From Metellina segmentata (lineage: Eukaryota > Arthropoda > Arachnida > Araneae > Tetragnathidae), in the NCBI GenBank assembly GCA_947359465.1, contig OX375876.1:84962359-85026358 (forward strand): a stretch of DNA of 64,000 nucleotides, written 5' to 3'. The notes below the pieces were generated by a model that saw only the letters and a list, made by a program, of their open reading frames with translations, did no database searches and was not told the origin of the DNA. This document shows, piece by piece, positions 44,222 to 57,215 of this stretch; within the stretch, counting starts at the first letter, position 1, and every line of letters begins with the position of its first letter. The translations under genes and the position numbers were made by a program.

Positions 44222-46569
44222 ATAATGATACAGGTTTGCAATATTTTACTTTCTTTTTGTTGATGCCTTTCGTTCTTTTTGGTAAATTACAATAATTGTC
44301 TGTTAACGAACTCGAGATGTTAAAATCAGTTAGTGTAGAATCAAAAAGAGACACAAGGTTGCTTAAAGTTGGCTGTTATAGAATTTATCTAATAGAAAGA
44401 ATTGTTTTATAATGCCAAGTTATAATAGTTTTGCTGATTTTTAAATGACAAAACCTATTAAATATACTTGATGATTCGGTAATAAAAATTCTCTACAAGA
44501 AAATTATATTTTTTCATAAAAATGTATCAGTAGCTGAATACTAATGGTTAAACAATTTGGGGGTGGTTATACAATGATACAATTATGATCATGAACGATA
44601 ATTTGTTCTTTGAATAATCTTGATTTACTAGACATTTTTAACAAACACCTCTTGTTTTATTGAATTTATTCAACTCAGTGTTGCATCAAATAAAATGAAA
44701 TTTCACAAGGAATTCATTTATCTCTTGTAAAACAAAAGAAGTGTCATTCAAGAATAAAATTTTCAACAAGAGTTATTGCAAATTTTAATTTTTCACAGAA
44801 AAGAAGCAATGTTATTTAATTTCCCATTGACGTTTTATCAGCATATTTTTTTTCTTATGCTCCGAGGGTTCGTGCTCTTGGAATCGCGTCCAAGAACACT
44901 TTTCAACTCTTTCAATGTAATAAATTTATAAATGTTTTATCTTATTTTTTTTATCAAAATTGGTAACATGCCAAGTAAAGATAGATCTGAATTCGCCAAC
45001 GTGGTTACTCCACTTCCATCTTATCACCGCCCTTGTGCTGATTTATCTTTTTGCAAATGAGAACGTCATAGATATCCAAGTTGTTTTCAATTGAGAAAAG
45101 AGAACTTCGTTGCTCCCAATGTAAGATTTATAAAATGTTCAAAAAGACACAAATTTATATCTCTGATTATCTTTCTTTTCATCATGAGATTGACTGTCAT
45201 AACTATTAGAAACTCTAAGTGGGTCCCTAGACGATCAATATTATTGTCAGCAAAATAAAAAATTCCATAAAGTCAACTTACCACTTATCTACTTTAAAAT
45301 GTATCATTTAAAATATTTTATTGGGAATTGATAATCCACTCATGAAATGGGAGTGGAAAATCAACGAACGGCGGTTGAGTCATGAAAAGAGAAGGAATTA
45401 AAGCAAAACATATTTTGTATTTGAAATTTCTGTTACTTCTGAATCTACCTACTATATAAAATGAGATAGACAAATGGGATCTCAAATATCATGGAAATAA
45501 ACTTTTATCATTGAAAAACATGTACTTTAATTCATCAGATAATGATGTTCACATAGATACTCCAGCTCATTAATGATGTATAGAAACCTGGAAACCAAAT
45601 TTCAGATATGCAGAAGATAATTAAAGAAGTGATTATGTGTATAGAGCCTGTTCCAAACTCAACCAAATTTTGATGGAAATACTATTAGACCATGTGATTT
45701 TTATTTTTAAAGAAATCAATATTTAAAGAATTTTTCGACGCCAAAGAAACCGTTGCGTTGGAATCATGTATAGATGCAGATTTTCACGAGAAAACAGGCA
45801 GTTATGCAAATTTCAGAAAGCAGACTTCATAAATTTGCGGATGTAAGGAAGATGAGAAAGAGTCGGTGGTGTCAAATCTGACTGATGGCTACATTTACGC
45901 GATCGTTCTTTGCTAGAAAAAATTCCATATTCAAAAGGCGATGGATTGGATTTTATGGTCCAAGAGCAATATTTGTCCAAGCAATTAAATTACACAATTA
46001 CTTCTGCAGGACTTCAAGTATGCCAGTTGTTAAGCTTAAGAGAGAGATCTAATAACTCACAAATTTGTGAAAAATTATTTCGTGTTTTGGAAATTGTGGA
46101 ACTTTACAAGCAGGGACGATGACGTAAAACTATAACGAATAAAGAAATAATGAATGGAAAAAGCTAATCTATCCAACATGAACACTCTTTTGAGTTAGGT
46201 TACACAACGCAATGTTTTTCTATCGTATTATATGCTCTTTAACCGTGCGGCGTTCGAATGATTACTTGTAAATAAACAGATAATCCTCTAATATTTATTG
46301 TGTAGTAAACTCCTACGAATTTTAATGCGTATTTCCATTTTAGTATGCATTTTTGTTTGAAAGTCCCTCAAACTAAAAATAAAGTATCATCAATTTAATG
46401 CAAATGGTGAAGTTATTCGTATGAAAGTAATATTTTTTCTAGATTTTTGTGTAAAAGAAATCCCAGTTTCGTTATTTTTACTGTTTTTATTCGTTCCATT
46501 CGGGGAAATATAGAATGCATCACATTGATGTTGCATTCTGCAGATACATTCTTTTCTCCTTCAATGCGA
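44222..46569. other. Long AT-rich stretch without supported genes
   Basis: A 70-codon frame at 45910-46122 (+) has no domain. Nothing else recognised. Confidence 0.5.
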
Positions 46570-46793
46570 AATCGTTATGGCTCACTGATTATGCTCACTG
46601 CGCTTGCAACCTGCGAGTTTTAGGTGGTGGAGGTTCGATTACTCCCTAGTTGTATTTTATTTCTCATGTGCCAGTAAAACTTTACTTGTATGCGTGTGTT
46701 CAAAACTTCATGTTATGTCTTGTGTTGGCGTTGCATGGCCAAACATGGTCCTTAAGCCATAAATTTGTAAAAAGAAAAACAGCAACCAACCAT
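46570..46793 (+). repeat. SINE family A copy
   Basis: TTATGGCTCACTGATT, CAACCTGCGAGTTTTAGG, B-box GGTTCGATTACTCC, TTATTTCTCATGTGCCAG, TGCATGGCCAAACATGGTCC, then an AACAGCAACCAACCATC-type end. Confidence 0.78.
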
Positions 46794-48670
46794 CTTTTTT
46801 TTTTTGCTTTAATTTGATTTTATAATATGTAGGGTGGACTATCTTTGTTCTAAGTATTCTGGGAGCGTTATATGTATAAATTGAGTTAAAAGTATGGTAA
46901 CGATTGACAAGTCGTTAAGTATGCATTCAAATTAAAATTAAATATACGTTGTTCATACTTGCCCAAAACGTTTCCATTACAAGTTCGAAATTGTTTAATA
47001 GGGAAAAGAATTTTGTACTGTGTCTCAAAATGTGCAGTGATTTTCTCGTTCTTTCATTTCCGATCGTTCTTTCATTTGGAACTTTGAATGTCAAAGTTTA
47101 TTATATGTTTGTAAAATAATCATGTTCTGAGCTTCGATGAATTCGAAAATTTTACACATCTTTGGGAACTTCTGCTAAAAAACACTTTAAGATCTTTATC
47201 TCGAGTGTGTGTTGTCACACCATCTATTTTATTTCCTCCTGCAGCTCTAATCTCTTCAAGTTGTATTTCATTTCCGTCAGTCTGCTTAATCTGTGTACAA
47301 TCTCTTTTGTATTTCCTGTTTGAGTTTCTATCTTAGTAATCTGTATTTCTCTTTTGGTCCCGAGTCCTGTTCGACTAAGTAAACGCACACACACTTCAGA
47401 AATAGAATACTAACATTCATGAATGGAACCTTTTCTATTATGAATTATGCAGCATCACCCAAGAAATTCACCAGCTATGACACCGAACTAAAGATTCCGT
47501 GGAATTCGGACTCTACCGTGGTACTGTGTCACCAATCTTGTTATAGTTGTATATGAGCTAATATAAACTATAACGAGAGACCTGTCGAATAATTCAGTAG
47601 CAAGTTGACCAACGTCTACTTTTCTGGCAGAATGGTCTCACAGTTCACCCACACACACACAGTCTCTTTGTTGGATTTTTGCGATTAATTAGTAAGTTCT
47701 CGTGCTGGTTTGTATATTACCTTTGACAGTAGAACCACAGGAAATTGGTATAAAGTTGAGATGTCTAATAATTAATATTCAATCAACGAATTACAAGAAT
47801 TTCTTTTGTAAAGACATAGGTGTGGTATATATATATCGGAATTGAAATGAGGATCCTACACTGTGAATAGTCTTACACTCAGTTTTCTTATCAATACTCG
47901 AGCTTGTTTCTCTCTTGCATCAGGGATGCGATATTTCTGAACTACGCTATCATTAACGGATTAACATCACTGTTCTGTAGAATTTGTGTTTTAAATTTAA
48001 CTGTTTAAATATTTCTTGTGATAAACTTCGTGTAAGCATTTCGATCCAGATAATTCCCCATTCGATGTGAAATCCTCGTTTTTACAAGGTTCGTTTGCTT
48101 ACCCTGAAATTTCTATCATTTTGTATTCCTAAAGCAAAATTATCGTCTTACAGTGGTTCCTAACACAGAAAATTCCCCTCATAGCGAAAGCAAAGGTAAT
48201 CGATTATAATTTTTCCAATCAATATAGGTCGTTTGATAGTAGTTTTTGTAAGAAAATCTTTGTTTACAACAAACGTCTCTCTTGCAGGTAAGCTGCATAA
48301 GAATATATTTGTATTTTTAACAATAATAATCTTCCAAAACCGGAAAAGTTCATTCGAAAATATTTTTTAGTCCTACGAATATACAGTTTCAAATCGAATC
48401 TTTACGGGACTTTTTTTCGGATATTCGATTTCTAAATAAAAAACACGTACCCGTTCGAAATTATATCTATTTCCTTGACTCTTGTGTACACATCTTTCTA
48501 TAAAACACTCAATGATTTAATTTCTAACATAAAAAATATATATATAAGAGTTATTGATTTTGATCGTCTTGTTCGAGAAAACTATGGCAAAATTTTAAAA
48601 ATCTGAATAATTACAATGTACGATTTAGCTAACAGTAGTACACTAGTGCTCAGGAAAATTGCAACAAAAT
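46794..48670. other. Unassigned
   Basis: No supported gene. A (CA)n-like run lies at 47649-47660. Confidence 0.45.
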
Positions 48671-48673
48671 GCA

Positions 48674-48715
48674 AATTGCATGCAAATTAAACGAAATTGC
48701 ATGCAAATTAAACGA
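48674..48715. repeat. 21-bp tandem duplication upstream of a Tc1 copy
   Basis: AATTGCATGCAAATTAAACGA occurs twice in a row (first 20 bases are AATTGCATGCAAATTAAACG), each with the ATGCAAAT octamer. It lies within the leader of the family C element or just outside it. Confidence 0.85.
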
Positions 48716-48733
48716 AACTTGCAGGAAATGTAT

Positions 48734-49950
48734 TTCAGGTTAGGATATGCAAAATGATTAGAGTTACAAAGCGATCACGCATGTGTGGGCCGAGAAACAC
48801 CCTCTAAATTTACAAGTGAGCCGTGTATAAAAAGCACTGTAAAGGTGCGTTGAAGTATCGTCGTTTGACTGCTTTAAATTATGGATTATAAGTCAATATG
48901 CCTCGCCAAAAACGCAGAGTGCCATCGAGCAACTAACGAACGGGGCGGCATGATCGACCTACATGAGGGTTGAATTTCGTATCGTGAAATCGCCTCTCGC
49001 ACGGGACGTAATGCCACAACAGTGATGCGTGTGTGGAAGAGACGGACCAGGGAAAACCGTACAAGTCGAAACCCCCGCAGTGAACCACAATATGACGTCA
49101 CCGCGAGACGACAGACATCTCATCCGCATGGAGGTGACGGACCGTACAGCGTTCTCTCGTGGGTAGGCACAACGTTGGAGCACGTCAAGAGATGTCCCCG
49201 GTTCGTCAACGTCTGCTGCGCCTTGGGCTACGTGTAAGGATTCATCTGCGCAGGATTCGCTTGACGATGAACCTGGCTACAATGGACTCACTAACACAGA
49301 CTATGATATGCCGATTGGCAACCATTCTTCTCAGATGAGTCCCGCTACAATCTGGACTATAACGATGGATGTGTATTCGTCAGACGCTACAGATGTAAAC
49401 GCTTTCTCCCGTAGTGTCTAATTCAGCGTCACACTGGACGAACACCTGGTATTATGGTTTGGGTTGCTATTGAATGTCATATAGGAGATCCCACCTACTC
49501 CAAATTATGGGGACCTGAACGGGGAAGTTGTTGCCCAAGGTTCTACCCCTCCTGTGACGCATTCCTGGAGCTGTATTTCAGCAAGACAATGCTCGTCCAC
49601 ATGTTGCTCGGAATGGACGAACAATCTACATTGCACGACAGGTACCGCTTCTTCCATGGCTTGCACGTTCCCCGGATATGTCGCCCATTGAGCTTGTCTA
49701 GGATTACATCGGTCGTCGGCTCGCTTGTACCGTTCGTCGGGCAAAGAGGAAGGCTGAAATTTGGCATCAGATAGAGGCCGTATGGAATACCCTTCCTCAG
49801 CATGACATTCAGAATATGTATGATTCGATGCCACGACGTGTACAGGCTCTCATCGCTGCGCGTTGTGGCTGTTGATTTTCAGTATTATTTTTGTTTTATT
49901 GCTCTGTAAATCTGATCGTTTATTTAAACCATTATAAGGAATACGAGGAG
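48734..49950 (+). mobile_element. Tc1-like element (family C, copy 2)
   Basis: Leader and trailer match copy 1 at 17150-18540 closely. It is the uninterrupted counterpart that exposes the MITE insertion in copy 1. Terminal repeats not resolved; a possible left end with TA and CACTAGTGCTCAGG lies near 48640. Confidence 0.78.
48898..49875 (+). pseudogene. Tc1-like transposase (family C), broken
   Basis: Start MPRQKRRVPSSN at 48898, followed at once by stops. Then ISYREIASRTGRNATTVMRV and WKRRTRENRT (N-terminal HTH domain), a stretch around SDES (near 49336), MVWVAIECH (49454), and the C-terminal IQNMYDSMPRRVQALIAAR ending CGC plus TGA at 49873-49875. The residues around the second Asp (LYFSKTMLVHML in one frame, QQDNARPH in another) and the Glu region lie in different frames. 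Not functional. Confidence 0.82.
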
Positions 49951-50145
49951 TAAATTTTATTATTTCTGATGAATCTTTCATTAATGTTGTAATTTTCACA
50001 AACAGTAGTGTATTTTAAAAGGTTAGATTATATTTCTTTTAAAAAATAGAAATTTTATTTCTCTTTATAAAACGGAATTCTATTACCTTTTATTTTTTTA
50101 TTTATGCATGTAATCCATTTATGCATTTTAACGAAATTCAAATAA

Positions 50146-50784
50146 CTAGGGGTCCCGCCTAATGCTCGCTGACGCTCGCCAACCCCCGGAGGATTGCTTC
50201 GCAATCCTCGTTGTTTCGCTGCGCGAACATATGCTCGCTTCGCTCGCTTCAATGAAGACATGTGTCCTAACAGAAGGGATTGCTTACAAAATATGATATT
50301 CCAAAAAAATGTTTTTCAAATCTAAAATTGCTGTATTACAGAAAAAATATACACAGTACCTCTAAAATAAAAATTCAAATGAAAACTTTGAGCAAATTTG
50401 GACTCGAAATGTGATTGCTGTTTTGGGAATTGAATACCCAGCATGTTGTTTGTGTACATTTCCCCAGCACTCGAACCACCCACACTTTTTTATTGAGTTT
50501 GTTGCCGAAAGTTGTAGTGCAAGTTGTTGAACTATAATTGGCGGCCCTTTAAAGGACCGTTTTAAAATGACCCTGAAAAGATCCTCCGTTTTCTTTGATT
50601 TCTGTTATAAAATGCAACGGCTAAACTAAAAAATTTTTTTTCAATAAAATTTCATCCGATAACGCTTATAAATTCAATTGATGCGCGAGGCCTTGTGGTA
50701 AACAAACAATCGTACAATGTTGCCAAAACGCGTTAACAAATAACGTCTTTTTTGCGTGCCACGTAAGAGAATTATATATATAGA
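50146..50784 (-). mobile_element. Non-autonomous Helitron (family 2, copy B)
   Basis: Minus-strand start TCTATATATATAATTCTC preceded by A (50784), then TTACGTGGCACGC. Minus-strand end GCGGGACCCCTAG followed by T (50146): canonical TC...CTAG and A^T. Strong hairpins lie upstream of the end: GGATTGCTTCGCAATCC (near 50193) and GCTCGCTTCGCTCGC (near 50232). The start shares GTTGCCA, ACAAATAACGTC and CCACGTAAG with copy A. Confidence 0.75.
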
Positions 50785-50785
50785 T

Positions 50786-53700
50786 TTTAAGTTTGATTGC
50801 AAAATATATATATTAAATTGTTATTTTCTAGAAGCTTTCTAAAGTCAGATCCAGATAAATAAGTGACATAAATATTTCATCTGTATGAACACGCCATACA
50901 CTTCTATCCATCAACCTTCTTATGAAAGGTGCTATGTGCTCTCAAATTCATGCTATTTTTCCTTTGTCTCGGTTTCACGATCTGTCACGTCTATACGGAG
51001 AAATCGCGAATCATAATGTAAGACTAATTACTAACTGATAGAACTTCCATATGAAATATATGTTTAGATGTAAACAGTCTGAAAATTGCTGTCGGGCATT
51101 TGATGAAACTGTAGTTATAGATTTGAGCAGGTGTAAACGTACCTTTTTATTACCATAGTACAACTATTGTTTCAAAATAATGGACGCTAGTTAAAATGTT
51201 GAAACACTCACTATACAAATACAAACTAACTATACTAACGACAAATTGGTGAACCATAATCAAAAGTTGCCTGATCTTTTAAAAAAATTTATTTATATTT
51301 GACTGAAGAAATATATAAATAGCGTTCATGAAGTAGAGACAATAGGTAATTTTAAAAATTAAAAATATAGTTTTATTTTTCATACTTAATATATCACAAC
51401 AAATTAAGGATTAAAAAATTAAAGAAAAATTAGTAAGAGTAGAAGCAGATATTCCCTCATTATGACTATTATGTCGCTGCATTTACCAATATATCTATGA
51501 TTCGGAATATAAGTTAAAAGTTATTTTCTAAGTGGCTTCGTTAAGTGCTTATACATTTCATGTAATTTTTAAAAAAATTATTCATCGAATTTGTTAAGAA
51601 AAAATAGATAACCAATTGGCCTGCATCATAGAGAACAAATGTTCAGGATTCATGTGTTTAGCTGAAAGTGTATTTAATTGAATAGAGACTACTTCCTATA
51701 CAGATAAACCATTTAACCAATAGATTCCGTACAAAAGCTACCGAAGGAAATTAGTTACATTTTTTGTATATAATTTATTTATAAATATTAAAACAGTCGT
51801 CTAGCTGGTACATTGATCATAGCCCTCGTTGTGCACCCAGTAGGCCCTGGATTCGTATTTATATTCCTGTGATTGTCCTTGTTATCAGCAAAGGCAATTT
51901 ATCCAATGGTTGCTCCCTCGCAAATAGCCGACAGTTCGCTTCTTGTATTGTCGAAATTTAAAGTGGTCAGTCCTCGGTAACTTAAAAAAAATTTACAAGA
52001 GTGATTCGCGATTGTTTGTAAAACAAATTATTTTCAACGTCAGGGCATAGTTGCACTTTCGTTGACTAAAAGTTGTTCTCTTTTATTCTGCCTATTTCAC
52101 ATTGTTTTGTTAGTAATTAGCTACCTTCCACTTTGCATGAAAACATTTTGAATAATACAAACAATTTCTTTGCAAAAGTCAACAATTAATCGAAACAAAA
52201 CCTTACTTTTTCTCAACTCCACTATTTATTAATAAATTTTATATTAAACGCCATGTTACTAGTCAACAAGATTTAAATCATCAATTTTTTGTGATCAAGA
52301 TTTTATACCACGTTAAATGTTAATGATGGCAAATTTTAATCTCGAAAATTTACGAAAATTTTGATTAGTGTTTCAATTTTTTCCGTTGTGGCACCGGTAT
52401 GATTTTTATTGTTGGTTTTACTGGCTATTTTGAAATTGGCATTGTTTCTTATGTTTATCTCGTTACAGTTAACAATCTTTCATTGCAAAATCTGCTTTGC
52501 GTTAAACACATCGCATTAATCCTGACGAGTGGAAAACATCTGCCAATGTGGCGAAATGAATTATTTTCTTATTTGCAATCTAAGGATACAAACATTCTGG
52601 AAAAAAAATCACAAGCTATCTGAGGTGCTACTGATTTACGGGAATACGCCTGTACACGACAGAACACTTCTGACTCAGCTAAGAGACGCGAAAATGCATT
52701 CCGTATGGGCGTACGCATTAATGGATGGCATCATCTGATTCTAAACTGGGATATGACGTTGTTGTCAGTAACAAAAGGCCATCTGCATTCCATCTTGGTC
52801 TGTTTTCAACGCGTAGATGGATAACAGATGGCATCAAGCTTTCCACTCAGATAAATATTCAATGCTAATTATCGTATCATCCCTCTGTCTGAATATCGCA
52901 TGAAAAACAATTATCCTGAGAATTCTTTCTACTTTCCTAGTCTCATAAAAACACGTTACGAAATTTGCAGCGTGGATTCACGAACAGGATATTGTTAGAT
53001 TGTACATCGTCTGTAACTAGCTAAGTCTCAAGCGACATTCAGTAGGAGCTTAATTTGTTCGTGCATACGGTTTATGCAGATCAGTTAGAATTACTGGTAG
53101 CGATAGTTTTTTTTTACAGACTGTTAGTTTAATTATTTATTTATTGAGAACAGGTACGATTGTTTAATTTGTAGGATTTACGATACTAAATTGTTTCTGT
53201 AAAAACGGCAATTTAACGTCTGCGTCTTGTTAACCATCTGATATCTAACTTTCATCTTCGTTGACGTTGAGAACTCCAGTTCCTCTTATTTATATTGCTT
53301 GACTCTTGGTGGGGAACAAATTAAGTCTCGTGAGATGTGTTGTTTGAACAATACTAATTAAAATAGTATGACATAAGCAGATCTGATGCAATGTTATCAA
53401 AAATTTTCCACAGATAGACATGGCAGAGAAACTCATAATTCTCAATTTAAAAAATATTTTGTTGATTATTAGCTGAGATACAAAAATAATTAAAAATTGG
53501 TCGACTTTGCAAAATGTTGGCCATCTTAGATTTGCCACACTGACTTGCCTAAATGGCTCTAACTTGAGAACTAATAGTTCAAATTTAGAAAATTTGCCAT
53601 TTTTTTCAAAAGTGTAAACTACAAAAAACGTACGTAACACGTAACATAAACTACAAAACCAATAACAATTAAAAAAGTAAGTGAAAAAATTACTTTTAAA

Positions 53701-53830
53701 AACAATCGACTTTAAAGAGCTATAGATCGGAAAGAAACATTTTAAAAACAGTTCTGTTTTAAACATCTTGGGAAGTGATTAAGTTTCATATATATTTATT
53801 ATAAATTGTAATAACGTGTTTGGCATCATG
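50786..53830. other. Long AT-rich stretch without supported genes
   Basis: The 158-codon minus-strand frame at 53290-53766 is Phe/Leu/Ile rich and domain-free. A GGCCCTGGATTCG motif near 51850 is weakly tRNA-like. Nothing firm. Confidence 0.5.
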
Positions 53831-53834
53831 TGGA

Positions 53835-54730
53835 AGATACATTATATCCATCAATACCATCTACACCTAGTGCTTTATTCTTTGAGTGGTAATAACGTAT
53901 CAGTTCCTCAATAGTGAAAAGTACATTCAATTACAGTGTTGTACGAATGTTTGAAATAACGTATCGTTATTTTTATGTTTTTCATTATCTTGTGATGGAT
54001 TGTTATTTGGAAAGATGTCTGCAGGGATTGCGGCAATGAGATTTCGGGATTTTGTACTTTTCTATTGTTAGTGGACGCATCGGTGCAAAACTTCTTCCAT
54101 AGGTTAATTTTGTTCTCTCCTATTTCCTTTTTACAAAGGCGTTTTTCCTTTATATAAGCGGCTTCCCAGTTGCTTCTTAAGTTGTGCTGTCTGTTTTATT
54201 TTTTAACGTCTTTTTTGAAGTACTCTGACTTTCTTTTCTGGGTTTGGAGATCTTGATTCCTTCAGTTTTGATTTCGAGGTTTCCCATAGGATTTCTTCTT
54301 AAAAGATCTATTGTATGCATTGGCTTTGTGAATTCCTGCGTCATATATTTCTATTATTGTATATTTGCAATTGCGTAAGTCTATGGCAGTTGTGTTTACT
54401 TAATACTTTTCACTCTGATCAAATCCGATGTCCATATTTTGATTTGAATCTTATCGTGCATGAAAACATTTATTGTGCATTTACAGGTTCGAAAAGAATC
54501 ATGTTACTGTGACTAAATGTTTCTCGATTCACAACTTGTCAATTTTATATTCTGTGCAAGTAATTTATCATGTCGGGCCAACCGATTCCATGTGCTGTTT
54601 CTAAATTTGGGGGGACAGTTCTATGTTGCTGGAATTAATCTATGAGCTGCCGCAAAATTCAAGTAAGTTACGTCTTTCGTTTTCATATGGGTAGAGACAC
54701 AGAAGGCCATTAGCGTTCCAATCCCCTCCC
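53835..54730 (-). pseudogene. Non-LTR retrotransposon (LINE) remnant, endonuclease to RT start
   Basis: Read on the minus strand. Near 54728-54650: GDWNANGLLCLYPYENERRN and LLEFCGS resemble the end of a LINE apurinic-type endonuclease (G-D-x-N-A...ER-G-x-x-L-x-x-F). Near 54160-54080: KRLCKKEIGENKINLWKKFC matches the spacer before RT in R1/I-type LINEs (K...W..F). Near 53900-53840: IEELIRYYHSKNKALGVDGI matches the start of the RT domain (K-A-x-G-x-DGI). The order is correct for a LINE ORF2. Many stops and frame changes; the rest of RT is gone. Confidence 0.68.
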
Positions 54731-55120
54731 TGAATTAGGCTTTTGTGAGTTAGGTCATTTCTTTATGTCATTTGTCCATAGATTAGGGGTGGTGGACATG
54801 GATTGGTTCGTAATTTATTTTAAGATAAAAATTTATCGTTTTCTTTTTATCTCCATTTCCCATAAATATTTTTACTACGAATGCTAACATTATTAAAAAT
54901 TGCAATAAATGACCTGAATTTAGTGTGTGTATAACTTTTTCAATATTCTTAGTTCTTCCGAGTTTGCAACCCTTTTAACTAATTTCGTTACGCTGTCCAG
55001 TTTTCACTTTGTGATCCTGTAAGTAATCAAAACTTCAACTCATGTCTTTTGCCCCATCTTCCATATCTACGCGCCAGGCTCCAGCAACAGGTCAAAGGAC
55101 GGTATCACAATTACAAGTAC
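54731..55120. other. Unassigned
   Basis: No supported feature; may include more decayed LINE sequence. Confidence 0.4.
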
Positions 55121-55265
55121 TACACTGTTCAAAAAAATTAGGGGAGCAAGCAAAAAAAAAAGAGGAAAACCATGCGAGACCGCCATGGGTGGGCATAAAA
55201 TGGGAAATACAGATATAAATAAGCGTGGTACCGAAAACGAGACCAAATTATCATACATGGCAATT

Positions 55266-57215
55266 TTAATTCTTTGAAATGATGTCAAAAACGTGAAGAT
55301 AATATGGTGTGTTGTACCCTCGAACTGCTAAGACTGCTGCACACCTGTTTTCCATCGATGCGATAATGTTATCTATAAGACTTATGGGAATTCTGTTCCA
55401 CTATTCATGACCATGTAATCTCCAGGTCTCGGACAGTCAACGGAGGCATTGGTCTCGCTGCAATGGGTCGTCCGAGTGTGTCCCAGACATGTTTGATCGG
55501 ATTTAAGTCAGGAGAGCATGCTGCCCACTCCGTATGCTGTATTGTTTCCGTTTCAGGGGGGCTGGGACACAAAAAACCTTCACAAAGCCTTTTTTTGTTT
55601 TATATTCTCAAAAAATTTGAAATTTAATTCTCTTTTGTTTGACACCAATTTTATGCTGATATCTTGAGTAGAACCGAAGTTATAAACAAAAGAACGTTTT
55701 GATAGCTGTCAAAGTTTTAAACCGAAAAATATGTCGACTTATCCGAAAAACTGGTAACAAAAGTACAATTGCATACAAATTGTACCGTAGAAAGGTACTA
55801 TTAGACAAAATAAACCTTAATCAAAGGTCTGAAGACATTAACGGATTTACTTACGTACTCGGAGGGAAAGATCCATCAGGTACTAAAATTTCACCTTTTG
55901 TAACTCATTTTCATTAATGAAACTTTAAGGTGATTTTTCTCCATGATGGAATTTTCAAACTTTTCCCAACTTTAAAATGATATAACTCAAAATCTATTCA
56001 AGATAATTGCATGAAATTTGGTATGTGTATTCTTCATTCACATTTAAGTGATTTGTCTTCAGCAATTTTAAAACTTATTGATATGTTATAAAATATAAGT
56101 GTTTTTATAAATTATGAAATAAAAATATGCTCATTTTTAATTAAAAAATTTTTAATATTTTTTTATATGCATGTATTAAGAAACTGTGAAGACAAATTTT
56201 AAAATATAATATCTGCTTCTAGAAAATATAAATAATATGTATTTTCCGAAATAATATCTCAAGTTATATCAAAAGTAAGAGCAGTCACTTTTTTGAAAAA
56301 TTTAAAATTTTTTGAACTGATATCAAGTTAATTTTTTATAATTTTCTATTTGTAAATTAGGTGCTTTGTCTTCATTAAAAATTCCAAAGCAATATCTTTA
56401 TTAGTAAAAAAAATAGGAAATTGTGTCCCGGCCCCCCTTCAAGCATGTTCTCCACAGGTCGAGCTGTGTGAGGTTTGGCATTATCATGCATTAAAAGAAA
56501 GGAATCACTAATGGCTGCAGCGTAAAGTACGACATGAGGTCTCACTATCTCGTCTGCGTACCTCTGGCTTATCTAAGTACCATTCCGAATAAGATGCAGG
56601 TCCATACTTCCGCCTATGCTGATTCTGCACCATACCATCATTCCACCTCGTCTGTAATATGATCTTTCCGGTACGAACGTGGGGTTATTTTGAGTTCCCC
56701 TTTCCCTCCACACCAGAACACATGGCGTGTCACACTCCAGACAGAATCGGGACTTGTCAGTGAACAGCACCTGACTCCAATTACGTTGCGTCCAATCTCG
56801 ATGTTCAGCAGCCCAACTTCTTCGGACCGCACGATGTCTTGAGATCAAAGGAATGCACACCATTGGCCTTCGTGCACAGAGACTTCCTTGATGAAGCCTA
56901 TTTCGGACTGTTTGGCTTGACACACTCCGTCCTGTTGCCGAAAGAAACTGTCTTTGCAGCAGACATTGGATCTTCTGTCTCGACGAGCTGTTAACACTCG
57001 ATACCGGTCATCAGTTGCTGTGGTATAGAACGTGGGCGACCTTGCTCTGACCGACGTCTAACATTCCCTGTTTCTTGGAATCGATTCCACATCCTTGAAA
57101 TGACACTCCTTGCCACTCCAACAGATGGCGCTGCACTTATTTGTGTTTGTCCTAATTCCAATCTCCCAATAATTCGCCAAGCCATGGATTCCGGTAAAAC
57201 CCGTTGTTGTGACAT
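55266..57215 (-). pseudogene. Tc1-like transposase, interrupted and catalytically altered
   Basis: Minus strand, start MSQQRVLPESMAWRIIGRLE at 57215, HTH region VARSVISRMWNRFQETG, GRPRSIPQQ. Frame changes near 57000 and 56930. Then SSQTVRNRLHQGSLCARRP, VLFTDKSRF (first Asp), RGGMMVWCRISIGG, a stop after LIRNGT, and LMHDNAKPHTARPV (second Asp). The gene is then broken by the insert at 55556-56437. After it, AACSPDLNPIKHVWDTLG has Lys where the catalytic Glu of PIEHVWD belongs. The end ENRCAAVLAVRGYNTPY leads to TAA at 55266. Inactive by four independent kinds of damage. Confidence 0.87.
55556..56437. mobile_element. 882-bp TIR element nested in a Tc1 transposase
   Basis: Ends GGGGGGCTGGGACACAA (55556) and, reverse-complemented, GGGGGGCCGGGACACAA (56437), one mismatch in 17. 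TTCA flanks both sides (55552-55555 and 56438-56441). The reading of the host transposase resumes across it. A 72-codon frame (55699-55917, +) is the only sizable frame and has no domain. Superfamily unknown: the 4-bp duplication and G-rich start would allow Kolobok, Sola or Chapaev-like groups. Confidence 0.85.

Noticed and set aside
44046..46793. tRNA genes suggested by A and B boxes
   Set aside because: Each is the head of SINE family A with the shared body and tail; no cloverleaf is preserved.
51800..51960. Possible tRNA-like SINE around GGCCCTGGATTCG
   Set aside because: Only a weak B-box resemblance; no match to family A or B body.
53290..53766. 158-codon frame (-), longest outside elements
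   Set aside because: Phe/Leu/Ile-rich, no domain, repeats of AT-rich sequence; probably chance.
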